From: Nitrosomonas sp.
GTDB lineage: Bacteria > Pseudomonadota > Gammaproteobacteria > Burkholderiales > Nitrosomonadaceae
DNA length: 64,000 nucleotides
Direction: 5' to 3'
Assembly: GCA_016710135.1 (NCBI GenBank)
Contig: JADJLM010000001.1
Location: forward strand, 868,001 to 932,000
Shown here: in pieces, positions 10,006 through 19,669 of the stretch
Position numbering within the stretch: the first letter of the stretch is position 1
How the letters are laid out: the number at the start of each line of letters is the position of its first letter
The notes under the pieces: generated by a model
The model's input: only the letters and a program-made list of their open reading frames with translations
Database searches by the model: none
Told to the model about the DNA's origin: nothing
Position numbers and translations under genes: made by a program

Positions 10006-11439
10006 TCAGTGAGTCTCAACTTGTTGTATGTCAGTAAAGATTATAAAAAAAGTAGTGCCTACTTCAGGTTCGCTAGTAACTTTAAGTTGCAGGTTATTAT
10101 TGGCGGCCGCAATCTTTACAAGCGATAAACCGATACCACTCGATGATTGATTATGAAGTACCGCTCTTGGAGAATAAAAATATTCATTAAAAATATTGGG
10201 TAAGTCCTTTTCTTCAATTCCTATTCCATGGTCAGTTATTGATACGACTGCCGTGTTTTGATTTTTATTGACTATTGAACTGATTTCTACAGATTTTCCT
10301 ACATGAGAATAGGAAATTGCGTTTGAAACAATATTTTCGATTAATATTTCGATTTGATCTGCAATGCCATGAGCGCGAAAATCTTCTATTGATAATATCA
10401 ATTCTACCTGCCTTGCATCTGCGACCGGTATGAGTTTCTCTACAGATTTATTAATAATAGATGAAATACTTACATATTCAATTGCTTCAAGATTCCTTCC
10501 TGCAGTTTTTAACCTTTCTAAACGAAGTACATCGAGTATAAGTTTCGCCATGCTCGAACCACGCTTATCAATACGATCTAATACATCTGCTATTTCTTGT
10601 GGGACTGGGCCACAATAACCGCCATTGATTAAATTGATTTTGCTACGAATCGCATCTAATTGTGCTTTTAGTTGGTGAGTCATTAGCATGGCGTATTGAT
10701 CTTTAGCAATTTGCGTTTGATGAATTTGCTCATAAGCTTCACGCAGGCGCTGTTCATGTTGTCTTAGAATAATAGCCAGGCGTGAAACAACATACCAAAC
10801 TGTCAAGAAAAGTGTATTAAGTGCTGTCATCCAAACTAGAATATGGCCTTTATGTAGTTTTTCTCCCGAATAGTGAGCATCAATTAACATGGATTGAGGT
10901 ACTTGGAAAATCATTCCGCTTTCTATAACCAATAGAATTGAATACATCGCAGAAACAATCGCTGTTACAAACAAGCTTTCTAAAGTTGAGAAGAATATAC
11001 ATGCTAGGGCAATGTGGAGAATATAAAAAAATGGAGCGGGCGTCTCAGTGCTACCAACAAAATGGACGACAACGGATAAGCACAGTAAGTCAATAATAAT
11101 CTGTACCCAGATATTTATACTGGGCGTGTTATATTTTGAAGGCTGACAGTAATCAAGCGCATATGCGTAGGCGATGTTTGTAATTGTCAAAATGACCGTT
11201 ATAGCAAGTGGCCAATCTTCTTGATCTTTTATTCCTAATTGGGTAAGCGTATCAGAAGCAACTATGGCAACAATTTGGAATAAAATTAACCCAAGAACGA
11301 TAGCCCATCTGAAAATAATAAATAATCGAATGTTACTAATTAGGATCCCATCACCTAATTTTTGATAAGTCATCTTTTTTTCAAGTGTAGAACTTAATTC
11401 CTCAGTAGGTCGATTCCAAGAAAAATTAGCAGATGTCAT
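10006..11439 (-). CDS. Membrane sensor histidine kinase
   Basis: This 477-residue kinase has six hydrophobic helices in the first 220 residues and then a short coiled linker. The HisKA dimerisation helix carries the phosphoacceptor histidine in LMTHQLKAQLDAIRSK. The ATPase domain has N-box IVSNAISYSH, G1 box DHGIGIEEKDLPNIF and G2 box SSGIGLSLVKIA. The signal is not evident because the input region lacks a recognisable periplasmic domain. It follows a response-regulator gene on the same strand after a 32-base gap, so the two probably form a pair, although the regulator is frameshifted here. Confidence 0.9.
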   Translation of the reverse strand: MTSANFSWNRPTEELSSTLEKKMTYQKLGDGILISNIRLFIIFRWAIVLGLILFQIVAIVASDTLTQLGIKDQEDWPLAITVILTITNIAYAYALDYCQPSKYNTPSINIWVQIIIDLLCLSVVVHFVGSTETPAPFFYILHIALACIFFSTLESLFVTAIVSAMYSILLVIESGMIFQVPQSMLIDAHYSGEKLHKGHILVWMTALNTLFLTVWYVVSRLAIILRQHEQRLREAYEQIHQTQIAKDQYAMLMTHQLKAQLDAIRSKINLINGGYCGPVPQEIADVLDRIDKRGSSMAKLILDVLRLERLKTAGRNLEAIEYVSISSIINKSVEKLIPVADARQVELILSIEDFRAHGIADQIEILIENIVSNAISYSHVGKSVEISSIVNKNQNTAVVSITDHGIGIEEKDLPNIFNEYFYSPRAVLHNQSSSGIGLSLVKIAAANNNLQLKVTSEPEVGTTFFIIFTDIQQVETH

Positions 11440-11471
11440 AGTAATTGCCTGATTAGGTAAATATTTGGTAA

Positions 11472-11851
11472 CTAGCTAGCTTTACCGAGTCTATCCTGGA
11501 TGATGGTAAGTAATAGAGATGGTTGGACTGGTTTTTCAAGAATACACACCCATTCTTGCGATTTGTTTTCAAAATAAGGCAAGATCGTGTCCCCTAGAGA
11601 AGTCATAAAAATTGCGTGCATTTTAGGAAAGCGATCATGTAGCTGGATATAAGTCGTTAAACCAGCGTCCATTGATTCGACCATTACATCGAGTATAGCT
11701 AAATCAGGAATTTTTGCGGCATCGTTAAGTGAGTTGATAAATCACTTGATGTATGATAGCTCTCTACTTGATAACCATGCATTTCTAGAACGCGTTTTAC
11801 CGTATCCCGAATATCGGGATCATCATCAATATGGGCAATTTTCTTTGTCAT
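11472..11851 (-). pseudogene. Response regulator receiver-domain protein, frameshifted
   Basis: Read from the ATG at 11851, the frame starts MTKKIAHIDDDPDIRDTV, with the acidic Asp triplet of a receiver domain, but runs into a stop near 11699. The +1 frame continues with the phosphoacceptor segment IPDLAILDVMVESMDAG and ends with the conserved Lys in CILEKPVQ. Restoring one base in the A-run (plus strand) near 11738-11741 gives a 126-residue single-domain response regulator without an output domain. It precedes the histidine kinase gene. The break could be a real mutation or a homopolymer sequencing error, and I favour the latter because similar breaks occur across the window. Confidence 0.85.
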
Positions 11852-12260
11852 ATAATAGTTCCTTTATTAAATTCTGATAGAAGTATTAATAGGTTTGATT
11901 GCTATCCCACAATAAATTAAAGGGTGAAATATGGCCCATTGACCTTCAGCCTAATAATTAATGTGTAACCGTGGGACCATTAGATCCACGGTTATACCAA
12001 AATTGAACCTCACTATATGAATAATAGTTAGGTAACTCATTCCTATTGGAATCATTGCTTTAAAACACTATACCTTGGTTTTTCTTAAGAGCAAGTGATT
12101 TCATGAGAATCAACTAGTAATCTTAGCTAACGCAAATTACAATCCAGTATAAGCGTAATATTTTCATAACTATAATCCAGTGATAGTTAAGTTTTTGTAA
12201 CTTTAACTTATATATATGTACGATTTTTGTAATTTTCTGCAATGAAAAATGGGGTGATTT
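11852..12260. other. Intergenic region with inverted repeat at 11966-11994
   Basis: This 409-base gap lies between the divergent response-regulator and permease genes. It holds a perfect nine-base inverted repeat, TAACCGTGG (11966-11974) and CCACGGTTA (11986-11994), separated by 11 bases. There is no T-run after it, so an operator or leader hairpin seems more likely than a terminator. A second imperfect repeat (AGTTAAGTT/AACTTTAACT) lies near 12186-12210. No gene was found in the gap. Confidence 0.5.
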
Positions 12261-14048
12261 TTGACTTCAGAGCTTATTGATCCAATTATTGTTGGCTTAA
12301 CGATACTAGGTTTATTTTTTGCGTTTATCAAAGAATGGGTTAAACCCGATATTGCTGTTGTTGTTGCCGTATCGATTTTGATGATTCTGGGGTTGTTGGA
12401 TAGCAAGCAGGTGTTAAGCGTCTTTAGTAACAGTGCACCTATTACAGTGGGAGCATTATTCATTATTAGCGCCGCACTCGAGAAAACTGGTTGTGTTGCT
12501 AAATTATCTGGGTGGATTGCGAGTATTGCGGGAAGAAATGAAAAAAAATTATTAGCAATGATCATGCTGACAGCGTTAGCTGTATCACCATTTATTAATA
12601 ATACCCCAGTTGTCATGGTTTTGATGCCTGCGGTAATCGCTGTGGCCGTTAAAATTCAATCATCACCCTCACGATTTTTAATTCCTTTATCTTATGCAAC
12701 GATACTGGGTGGAATGATGACTTTAATCGGCACATCAACCAATATTCTAGTCGATGGTGTCGCGCGTGATATGGGTTTGGCACCTTTTGGTATGTTTGAA
12801 ATTACCGTGCCTGCAATTGTAATAGGAATAATTGGCTATCTCTTTATCTTTCTACTCGCCCCAAGATTATTACCATTGCGAGAGACGCTCGCACAGCAAT
12901 TCATGGGGGCAAGCGATCGCGCTTTTATGACCGAGTTATTTGTACCTGAAAATTCGCGGCTTGCTGGCAAAACGTTGGCTGAAGCTAAATTAAACCAAGT
13001 TGGGGTAACGATTCTTAAAATTTTTAGAGCGGATGAAGCAATTACTTCTCCTACAGAAAACACTCGGTTCGAAGTGGGAGATCGATTGATTGTGCATAGT
13101 AAAAGTAGCGCCATGATGGATCTGCATTCTTCAGATTGGATAGGTTTACAAAATAATGTTAATCCTGATTTTGAAACACTTAGACGTAAAGATGCGGTTA
13201 TTATTGAAGCGATTGTAGGTTCTAGTTCACGGTATGTGCAAAGACCGATTCGTGACTTGGATCTGCTCGCACGTTATGGAATCCATTTGATTGCTGTTCA
13301 TCGTAAGGATGCGAGTATTGGTGATGTTGTTGATGATTTCCAATTACAATTTGGCGATGTTTTATTGGTCGAAGGAACACCTGCACAAATTAAACGTTTT
13401 TGTGAAAATGGTGATTTATTTGCATTGACAGAAGGGAAAGTAACCAGTACCCGGCAAAATAAGGCACCGATTGCCCTAGCTACCATGGCAGGTGTCATTC
13501 TACTTGCTGCGTTTAAAGTATTACCAATAGAGAGTTTAGCGATTATCGGTGCTGCAATCGTTTTAGTGACAGGTTGTATCCGTTCTGATGAAGCTTATAA
13601 GGCAATTGAGTGGCCACTCATCGTAATGATATTTGGTATGTTGGCGATTAGTATTGCGATGCGCGACTCTGGATTAGCAGATATGGCTGCGCGTAGCCTG
13701 CTTAGTGTAGGCCAAGGTCTTGATCCCTGGTGGATATTGCTTGCTGTTATCTTCCTTACTTCAATTCTTACTGAAGTACTCAGTAATAATGCTGTAGCAG
13801 TTTTGATGACACCAATTGTCATTGGAATGGCCGATCACATGGGGGTAGATGCAAGACCTTTTGTCGTGGGTGTAATGTTTGCTGCAAGTATGAGTTTTGC
13901 AACACCCATTGGTTATCAAACGAATACGCTCGTTTATAGCGCAGGGAACTATAAGTTTAGTGATTTTGCACGACTAGGAATCCCGCTCAATATTTTGTTA
14001 GGCGCTGGGGCTGCGCTGCTTATACCACTCTTCTGGTCCTTCCATTAA
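12261..14048 (+). CDS. SLC13-family permease with two RCK_C (TrkA-C) domains
   Basis: This 595-residue inner-membrane transporter belongs to the divalent-anion:Na+ symporter (ArsB/NhaD-like) superfamily. An N-terminal membrane half contains the paired SPFINNTPVVMVLMP and TLIGTSTNILV motifs. It is followed by two cytosolic RCK_C regulatory domains at about residues 205-375 and a second membrane half with SNNAVAVLMTPI and SFATPIGYQTN. The substrate could be sulfate or a dicarboxylate and cannot be told from sequence. The start is a TTG at 12261 preceded by GGGGTGAT, and no in-frame ATG fits better. Confidence 0.88.
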   Translation: MTSELIDPIIVGLTILGLFFAFIKEWVKPDIAVVVAVSILMILGLLDSKQVLSVFSNSAPITVGALFIISAALEKTGCVAKLSGWIASIAGRNEKKLLAMIMLTALAVSPFINNTPVVMVLMPAVIAVAVKIQSSPSRFLIPLSYATILGGMMTLIGTSTNILVDGVARDMGLAPFGMFEITVPAIVIGIIGYLFIFLLAPRLLPLRETLAQQFMGASDRAFMTELFVPENSRLAGKTLAEAKLNQVGVTILKIFRADEAITSPTENTRFEVGDRLIVHSKSSAMMDLHSSDWIGLQNNVNPDFETLRRKDAVIIEAIVGSSSRYVQRPIRDLDLLARYGIHLIAVHRKDASIGDVVDDFQLQFGDVLLVEGTPAQIKRFCENGDLFALTEGKVTSTRQNKAPIALATMAGVILLAAFKVLPIESLAIIGAAIVLVTGCIRSDEAYKAIEWPLIVMIFGMLAISIAMRDSGLADMAARSLLSVGQGLDPWWILLAVIFLTSILTEVLSNNAVAVLMTPIVIGMADHMGVDARPFVVGVMFAASMSFATPIGYQTNTLVYSAGNYKFSDFARLGIPLNILLGAGAALLIPLFWSFH

Positions 14049-14124
14049 TTATTTTCTATTATCCTTGCTTAAAAGCTTCACTTTCGCTGTTATGAATTGA
14101 AGGATGTTATCCAATTAACTCACT

Positions 14125-15510
14125 TTGACTAAACTACCTCGCGAACCCTCTCGATTACATGCTTTGATTTGTATTGTTGGAATCTTTCTCACAATCGCTT
14201 TAGGATTACTTATGGCAGGGATTTCAATTCATGTTCTTATTTTTATATGCATAATCTGGGTTAGTATTCACGCTGCTTACCTCAATTACAGCTATACCGA
14301 TATCCAGCGCATGATGAGTGATAGTATTCATAATGCACTTCCTGCTATTTATATTTTCATTTTGATGGGGATGGTGATCGCTAGTTTTATGTACAGTGGC
14401 ACTATTGCAAGCCTTATTTTCTATGGCTTGTCCTTATTAACTCCTACAATTTTCTTACCAATAGGCTTAATACTGTGTTGTTTGATGTCAGTTGCGACGG
14501 GAACGTCATGGGGAACTGTTGGAACGGTAGGTGTTGTTTTAATAGGAATAGCTGATGCGATCCATATACCAATTCTTCTTGCCGCTGGAATGATCGTATC
14601 AGGTGCTACATTTGGTGATAAGTTATCACCATTATCGGATACGACCAACCTTGCTGCAATGACAGCAGGAGTCGGGCTTTATCAGCATATTCATGCGATG
14701 TTGTATACAACGCTACCTAGCTTCATCTTGGCACTTTGTCTATTTAGTGTGATTGGATGGCAATTGAATGGATCTGAAATGCCAATCGAACAAATTTCAG
14801 CAATTCAAACTGCCTTGGCAAGCTTATTTTACCTTAATTTATGGATTACTTTATTACCGCTAGCTTGTATGCTGGTTCTTAGCCTTCTTCGTTTTTCACC
14901 TACAATTTGTATGACTTGTAGTATTGTGATTGCGGTTATTATTTCGATTCTGTATCAGGATAAACCGATCGTTGAAGTATTAAATATTCTTTGGCTAAAT
15001 ACGCCTGCTAATACAGGAATAGAAAGCATCGATGCCTTATTAGGCCGAGGGGGTATTTATAGTATGGCGTGGACATTGATATTATCGCTGATGGCACTCG
15101 CATTAGGCGGTATTCTTTACCAAGCCAAATTCTTGACGGTATTAATCAATAGTTTTATTAGCAAAATTAGACGGGTTGGTAGCTTAGTTGCTACGACAAT
15201 CACAGCCGGATTGGTTAGTAATTTAGGGATGGGCGAGGCTTATATTTCGATTATTCTAAATTGCCAATTATTTAAAGCGCTTTACACAAAACTAGAGTTA
15301 AACCATGCCATTCTCTCGCGCTCTGTTGAAGAAGGCACTACCGTGACAACCCCTTTAATTCCGTGGACCACAGCAGGTGCTTTTTATGCGGTGACACTCG
15401 GTATCGCAGTGCTGGATTATGCACCTTATGCTTTCTTTAACTTACTGAATCCTATTGTTTCGGTTTTGATGGCGATTGCTGGAATAGGACTGCTTAAGGG
15501 GCGGCGTTGA
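14125..15510 (+). CDS. nhaC: Na+/H+ antiporter of the NhaC family
   Basis: This 461-residue membrane protein has about eleven hydrophobic helices. The family features ATGTSWGTVGTVG and GATFGDKLSPLSDTTNLAA are both visible. NhaC-type antiporters export Na+ in exchange for protons; some relatives exchange malate/lactate or other organic ions. The start is probably the TTG at 14125 because the N-terminus KLPREPSRLHALI fits the family. It lies 76 bases after the SLC13-type gene and both are probably transcribed together. Confidence 0.85.
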   Translation: MTKLPREPSRLHALICIVGIFLTIALGLLMAGISIHVLIFICIIWVSIHAAYLNYSYTDIQRMMSDSIHNALPAIYIFILMGMVIASFMYSGTIASLIFYGLSLLTPTIFLPIGLILCCLMSVATGTSWGTVGTVGVVLIGIADAIHIPILLAAGMIVSGATFGDKLSPLSDTTNLAAMTAGVGLYQHIHAMLYTTLPSFILALCLFSVIGWQLNGSEMPIEQISAIQTALASLFYLNLWITLLPLACMLVLSLLRFSPTICMTCSIVIAVIISILYQDKPIVEVLNILWLNTPANTGIESIDALLGRGGIYSMAWTLILSLMALALGGILYQAKFLTVLINSFISKIRRVGSLVATTITAGLVSNLGMGEAYISIILNCQLFKALYTKLELNHAILSRSVEEGTTVTTPLIPWTTAGAFYAVTLGIAVLDYAPYAFFNLLNPIVSVLMAIAGIGLLKGRR

Positions 15511-15616
15511 CGCTTGATAATGTGAATGCTATATTGATTTTAGCTGCCCAAGAGCGCAATAAGAGATATCGTTGAGAAAAATACACTAGAACAATAATAA
15601 GTCAGAGAGGAAACCT

Positions 15617-16012
15617 ATGGATAAGACAAATCGCGTTTTTATTAGCTTTGCACTTAGAGATACTGAACTTAGAGATAAATTGATTGAACAATTAAAGCAA
15701 ACACATCCGGAGCTGAATATTGTTTTTATGTCTGAAAAGAAGTCGTGGGAAAATTCATGGAAGGCAGAATGTCAAGGGCAAGTAGATGGCTGCGACGGTG
15801 CCATCGGCATTATCACAAAAAATATAAGTCGTGCTGATGGGCAATTGTGGGAGCTTCGTTGCGTGCTTGAGGCGCAAATGAAATTATTATTAATAGGTGA
15901 TGATGAAGTTTGCGAAATGTCAGCTAAGAAATTACCAGAGCTCATAAGAGATGAAGATATCTTACCTTGGGGTAGTTCTAGTATTTCTTCATTCTTGAAT
16001 CGACTAAAGTAA
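15617..16012 (+). CDS. Stand-alone TIR-like (MTH538-type) domain protein
   Basis: This 131-residue protein consists of one TIR-like domain of the MTH538 type. It opens with NRVFISFALRD, the usual first strand and loop. The QLWELRCVLEA helix holds a conserved Trp-Glu pair (Trp78-Glu79), the position of the catalytic Glu in NAD-processing TIR domains. It has no signal peptide or membrane segment and a good ribosome site (AGAGAGGAAA). Such domains act in signalling and in antiphage systems such as Thoeris (ThsB), but no ThsA-like partner is next to it. Its neighbours are an antiporter and the ovothiol genes, so its role is unknown. Confidence 0.75.
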   Translation: MDKTNRVFISFALRDTELRDKLIEQLKQTHPELNIVFMSEKKSWENSWKAECQGQVDGCDGAIGIITKNISRADGQLWELRCVLEAQMKLLLIGDDEVCEMSAKKLPELIRDEDILPWGSSSISSFLNRLK

Positions 16013-16042
16013 AACAAGAGAGCGGTAGCTAAACATAGGCTT

Positions 16043-17188
16043 TTAATTTTTCTCAAGCGCCGCCAAGATATTAGATCGAGGCGTGCCAATGTTCATACGC
16101 ATAAAACCGCTCCCTTCATCGCCAAATAAAATACCTGGACTAAGGCCAACACCAGCCTGATGAACAAAAAAGCGTTTGAGTTCAGAATCCGTCATACTCA
16201 TCCGACGGCAATCAAGCCACAATAGATAAGTTCCTTCTGGTTTAACCAGTTGTATATCGGGTAAGTATTTAGTTAGATAATCATCAACTTGATCGCGCGT
16301 GCAGCTCAAGTAACTGGTCAGCTCATCTAGCCAACCAGCTCCTTTTTGATAAGCTGTTTCAAATGCTACGATATTAAAGGGGTTTACTGGATTGATATGT
16401 AACTGATCAAAAAAATTGAGGATTGCCTCACGAAATTTTACATCGGAAACGATCAGTGCCGCAAGATTAAGCCCTGGTATATTAAACGTTTTACTCGGTG
16501 CTATGGCAGTTATGATATTCGCTGTCTCATCTGTCAAGTGTGCAAGCGGAATATGTTGGTAATCTGGATAGGTTAGATCAGCATGGATTTCGTCGGAGAT
16601 GATAATCCAGTTCTTTTTCTGAGCGATTTTAATTAATTGTTCTAAATCAAATCGGGACCACACCCGACCTACAGGGTTGTGGGGAGAACAAAATAATAAT
16701 ATCCGCGAGTTGTTTTCTAATGCTTCTAGACGATCGAAATCGATTTCATAGCGATGATTGCGATAATGCAAAGGGCACAAACTTAGCGGTCGATTCGATT
16801 TAGTAACTGCCGAAAAAAAAGGGAAGTAAACAGGTGGAAGAATAATCGTTGATTCATGCGTTTGAGAAAGCGCTAGGATTGCAGCAGTAAGCGATGGAAC
16901 CACGCCAGGACAGAGAATAATCCATTCTTGTTTAATTGACCAATCATAACGTTGCTTAACCCAGTTGATTAAAGCCTCGTATAAACTATCTGGCGCAAAC
17001 GTATAACCATAGATGGGGTGTGTGGCTCTGCTGATAAGCGCTTCAGTCACTTCACAAGGAACAGCAAAATCCATATCAGCCACCCACAGTGGGATAACGT
17101 GGCTATTTCCAAATACTGCTAAACGTTTGTCAAACTTTGTACAGTTTGTTCCAATTCTAGGAATAATTTCATCGAAATTAATACTCAA
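16043..17188 (-). CDS. PatB/MalY-type PLP-dependent C-S lyase, candidate ovothiol lyase OvoB
   Basis: This 381-residue class I/II aminotransferase-fold enzyme resembles the PatB cystathionine beta-lyases. The features visible are PLWVADMDF, SPHNPVGRVW, SDEIHADL (Asp199) and the PLP lysine in APSKTFNIPGL (Lys233). Its ATG overlaps the stop of ovoA by four bases. In ovothiol synthesis OvoA makes a histidinyl-cysteine sulfoxide, and a PLP-dependent lyase (OvoB) then releases the mercaptohistidine. The overlap makes this enzyme the natural candidate for that step. A generic cysteine/cystathionine lyase is the alternative. Confidence 0.85.
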   Translation of the reverse strand: MSINFDEIIPRIGTNCTKFDKRLAVFGNSHVIPLWVADMDFAVPCEVTEALISRATHPIYGYTFAPDSLYEALINWVKQRYDWSIKQEWIILCPGVVPSLTAAILALSQTHESTIILPPVYFPFFSAVTKSNRPLSLCPLHYRNHRYEIDFDRLEALENNSRILLFCSPHNPVGRVWSRFDLEQLIKIAQKKNWIIISDEIHADLTYPDYQHIPLAHLTDETANIITAIAPSKTFNIPGLNLAALIVSDVKFREAILNFFDQLHINPVNPFNIVAFETAYQKGAGWLDELTSYLSCTRDQVDDYLTKYLPDIQLVKPEGTYLLWLDCRRMSMTDSELKRFFVHQAGVGLSPGILFGDEGSGFMRMNIGTPRSNILAALEKN

Positions 17189-19296
17189 GCCATTTTTTCC
17201 CAGATAGTGATTTCAGATAACGTATGTTGAAACTTCCGTCTCGTTTCACGAATCACAAAAGGAACTTCTTGGGGACCCTGAATCAGCCTGAAATGGTCAC
17301 CGAGAATCATTTTTAATCCATCTAGCGTAGTAAAACTTTCACCGTCTCGCTTATATCCACCAATCCAAGCCTCTCGTTTGGTATGCTCTTCTAACCAAGT
17401 GTAAGGTGATGCGATAAGAAGTAATCCCCCTAAATTGATGCGCTCATGAACATTTGCAAGGAATTTGGTTGGGTCATACAAGCGATCAATCAAATTTGCA
17501 GCAAGTATCAGATCATATCCGGTGAGGATGGATTTGAGATTGCAAGCGTCTCCCTGAAAAAATTCAACTTTGTTCTTTACGTTTTCAAGCCCTAAGCCAG
17601 CGAGCGATCTCTCTTTATAAAAAACTAAATCACCTTCATCTGTGAGGGTATAGCGCAGTAGCTCTTGCTGAATTAATTGGACTCCTTGATTGATAAAGCG
17701 AGCTGAAAAATCAACACCCGTAACGTGATCGAAGTGTTTTGCTAGTTCAAACGTTGCGCGCCCCGAAGCACAACCTAAATCAAGCGCCTTGTGAGCAGGT
17801 CGATTTCCCATAGCGATAATGGCCATTTTGGCCAATGTGGCTGGGAAATTCGGCACATCAAAATAGTTATCTCCATAATGAAATTCAGCATACTCAGACA
17901 TTAACTTATCTGTTTCATAGTAAGAATTTTGCATCAGGGCAGGTGTTTCAGTAACAACATAGCGAAATCCAGCATGCTGAAAGAAATGTCGACGGAACGC
18001 GTAACGTGATGATTTTAATGACTCATTACCACACGAAATCCATGAGCCACCTTTGATGAGATTGTGTCGATCATCAAAAGTAGGGGTCGTAAAATCATCA
18101 TAGTGAGGATGAACTTCAAATCCTGTAAAAGGATAAGTAGGCGTTTCTGTCCATTGCCATACATTACCAACGATATCAAAGAAATCACCATGCTTGAATT
18201 CATTGACCGGACAGCTTGAAGCATGATAATCAAGATGAATATTGCCTGATGCAAGCTGGGCGGTGGGTATATCTGACAAATTTGAGCTATCGTATAGTCG
18301 ATACCATTCATCTTCAGTAGGTAGGCGAACCGGTAATTTGTCACGCGTTGATTTCCAATTGCAGAACGCTTTGGCTTCATGATAATTTACTTCTACTGGC
18401 CAATCCCATGGTATTGGGATGATTTCTGTCATGAGGCGGAGATGCCAATGGTTATCTAGCTTTATCCAGAAAGTTGGATGCTGTGCTTGTGAATGCCGAA
18501 GCCAGCCGAGGCCTTCTTGTTCCCAATACTGATCAGTAGTGTAGCCATTAGCTTCTACAAAGCTCAAGAATTCCTTATTACTGACTAAGTAACGGCTAGC
18601 CTGGAAAGTTGGGATTTCAGTATGGTGTGAACCATACTCATTATCCCAACCATAGGTGGTATCAGCTATACTTTTACCGATTTGCACCGATCCAGCTGGC
18701 ACTGTTATCAATTGATTTTCTGGAGCGATTCCTGTTTTCCGACAAGGCTCCCATTGGGGGTGCGGTTTAACATATTTTAAAGCATGCTGACGAATCAGCA
18801 CTGAAGATGTTTCAAGGTGAATACGCTCATGTTCGATACCCATGATGATGCTCCACCAAGGACTATTCCACCCAATTGGTAATGTAATTGGTAGCTCCGT
18901 TATCAGCCGATCGATAGTTTCCCGCATTATGCTGCGATAGTGACGTACTTCATCAACCTTCGGCCAATCATAATGGGTCGTATCTAGATCGTCCCAGCTC
19001 ATTTCATCGACACCCACCGCAAACATCGATTCTAACCTGGGATTGATTCGATGAGTGATAACTCGGGCTAGAATTAGCTTATTCGTAAAAAAAGTAGCTG
19101 TATGTCCCAAATAAAATATAAGCGGATGGCGCAGCGTGATAGGCTTAATGTAATAAGCTTCGTCGCTTACCAAAGTTTCAAAAAGTAGCTCGTACCGATC
19201 GAGAGTCGTATGAAAGTAACGACGTATCTCATCGCGTTTCGCTTCGGGGTCGTCGCCATCGAGAATAGGTGTTCTCTGAAAAAAAGTGGTATCCAT
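17185..19296 (-). CDS. ovoA: 5-histidylcysteine sulfoxide synthase / 4-mercaptohistidine N-methyltransferase OvoA
   Basis: This bifunctional enzyme of ovothiol A synthesis is about 703 residues long. The DinB-like N-terminal domain carries the iron-binding HX3HXE motif as IEHERIHLE (His156, His160, Glu162 from the ATG) plus an upstream His in FYLGHTATFF. The FGE-sulfatase-like domain follows at about residues 190-440 with GNVWQWTET and KGGSWISCG. The C-terminal part is a SAM-dependent methyltransferase with LDLGCASGRATFELA. I chose the ATG at 19296, because the in-frame TTG at 19308 would only add MIIS. The opening RTPILDGDDPEAKR is typical of OvoA. It forms an operon with the PLP lyase. Confidence 0.94.
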   Translation of the reverse strand: MDTTFFQRTPILDGDDPEAKRDEIRRYFHTTLDRYELLFETLVSDEAYYIKPITLRHPLIFYLGHTATFFTNKLILARVITHRINPRLESMFAVGVDEMSWDDLDTTHYDWPKVDEVRHYRSIMRETIDRLITELPITLPIGWNSPWWSIIMGIEHERIHLETSSVLIRQHALKYVKPHPQWEPCRKTGIAPENQLITVPAGSVQIGKSIADTTYGWDNEYGSHHTEIPTFQASRYLVSNKEFLSFVEANGYTTDQYWEQEGLGWLRHSQAQHPTFWIKLDNHWHLRLMTEIIPIPWDWPVEVNYHEAKAFCNWKSTRDKLPVRLPTEDEWYRLYDSSNLSDIPTAQLASGNIHLDYHASSCPVNEFKHGDFFDIVGNVWQWTETPTYPFTGFEVHPHYDDFTTPTFDDRHNLIKGGSWISCGNESLKSSRYAFRRHFFQHAGFRYVVTETPALMQNSYYETDKLMSEYAEFHYGDNYFDVPNFPATLAKMAIIAMGNRPAHKALDLGCASGRATFELAKHFDHVTGVDFSARFINQGVQLIQQELLRYTLTDEGDLVFYKERSLAGLGLENVKNKVEFFQGDACNLKSILTGYDLILAANLIDRLYDPTKFLANVHERINLGGLLLIASPYTWLEEHTKREAWIGGYKRDGESFTTLDGLKMILGDHFRLIQGPQEVPFVIRETRRKFQHTLSEITIWEKMA

Positions 19297-19669
19297 AGAA
19301 ATAATCAACTTAACTTTCGCTTTTCTTAATTTGTTATTATACCTTTTAAGGAATTTTGAAGAATATTAACTTGGTGGGGTACTTAGTAGAGGCTCTTAGA
19401 TCAAGTTGACTAATGAATAGGCGCTTGGTTCCCTTCGATGACTATTAAGAGAACACGATATTTGATTCGGCTAAATCCCTAATCGTAATATAGTATACTT
19501 TCCGTTTGCGGGGTTAATCACAGAATCATTCGAGCTATTCTGATTGTTCACATTACTTTTTTTATCGCAACGACTCACTTTTATTTTTCTTACTTAAAAA
19601 AGTTTTGAATTTTTTTATTCATGAGCTTATTATCTTCTTCCCAAACCGTTTGATTATTTATCAATTTAA
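19297..19669. promoter_or_regulatory. Divergent intergenic region between ovoA and aroK
   Basis: This 373-base AT-rich gap must hold the promoters of the ovothiol operon (minus) and of aroK-aroB-dgt (plus). I see no conserved gene, strong hairpin or long repeat in it. Confidence 0.4.

Noticed and set aside
12203..12616. A 137-codon open frame on the minus strand antisense to the SLC13-type gene
   Set aside because: It mirrors the coding frame of a clear membrane protein, has no ribosome site and no recognisable domain.
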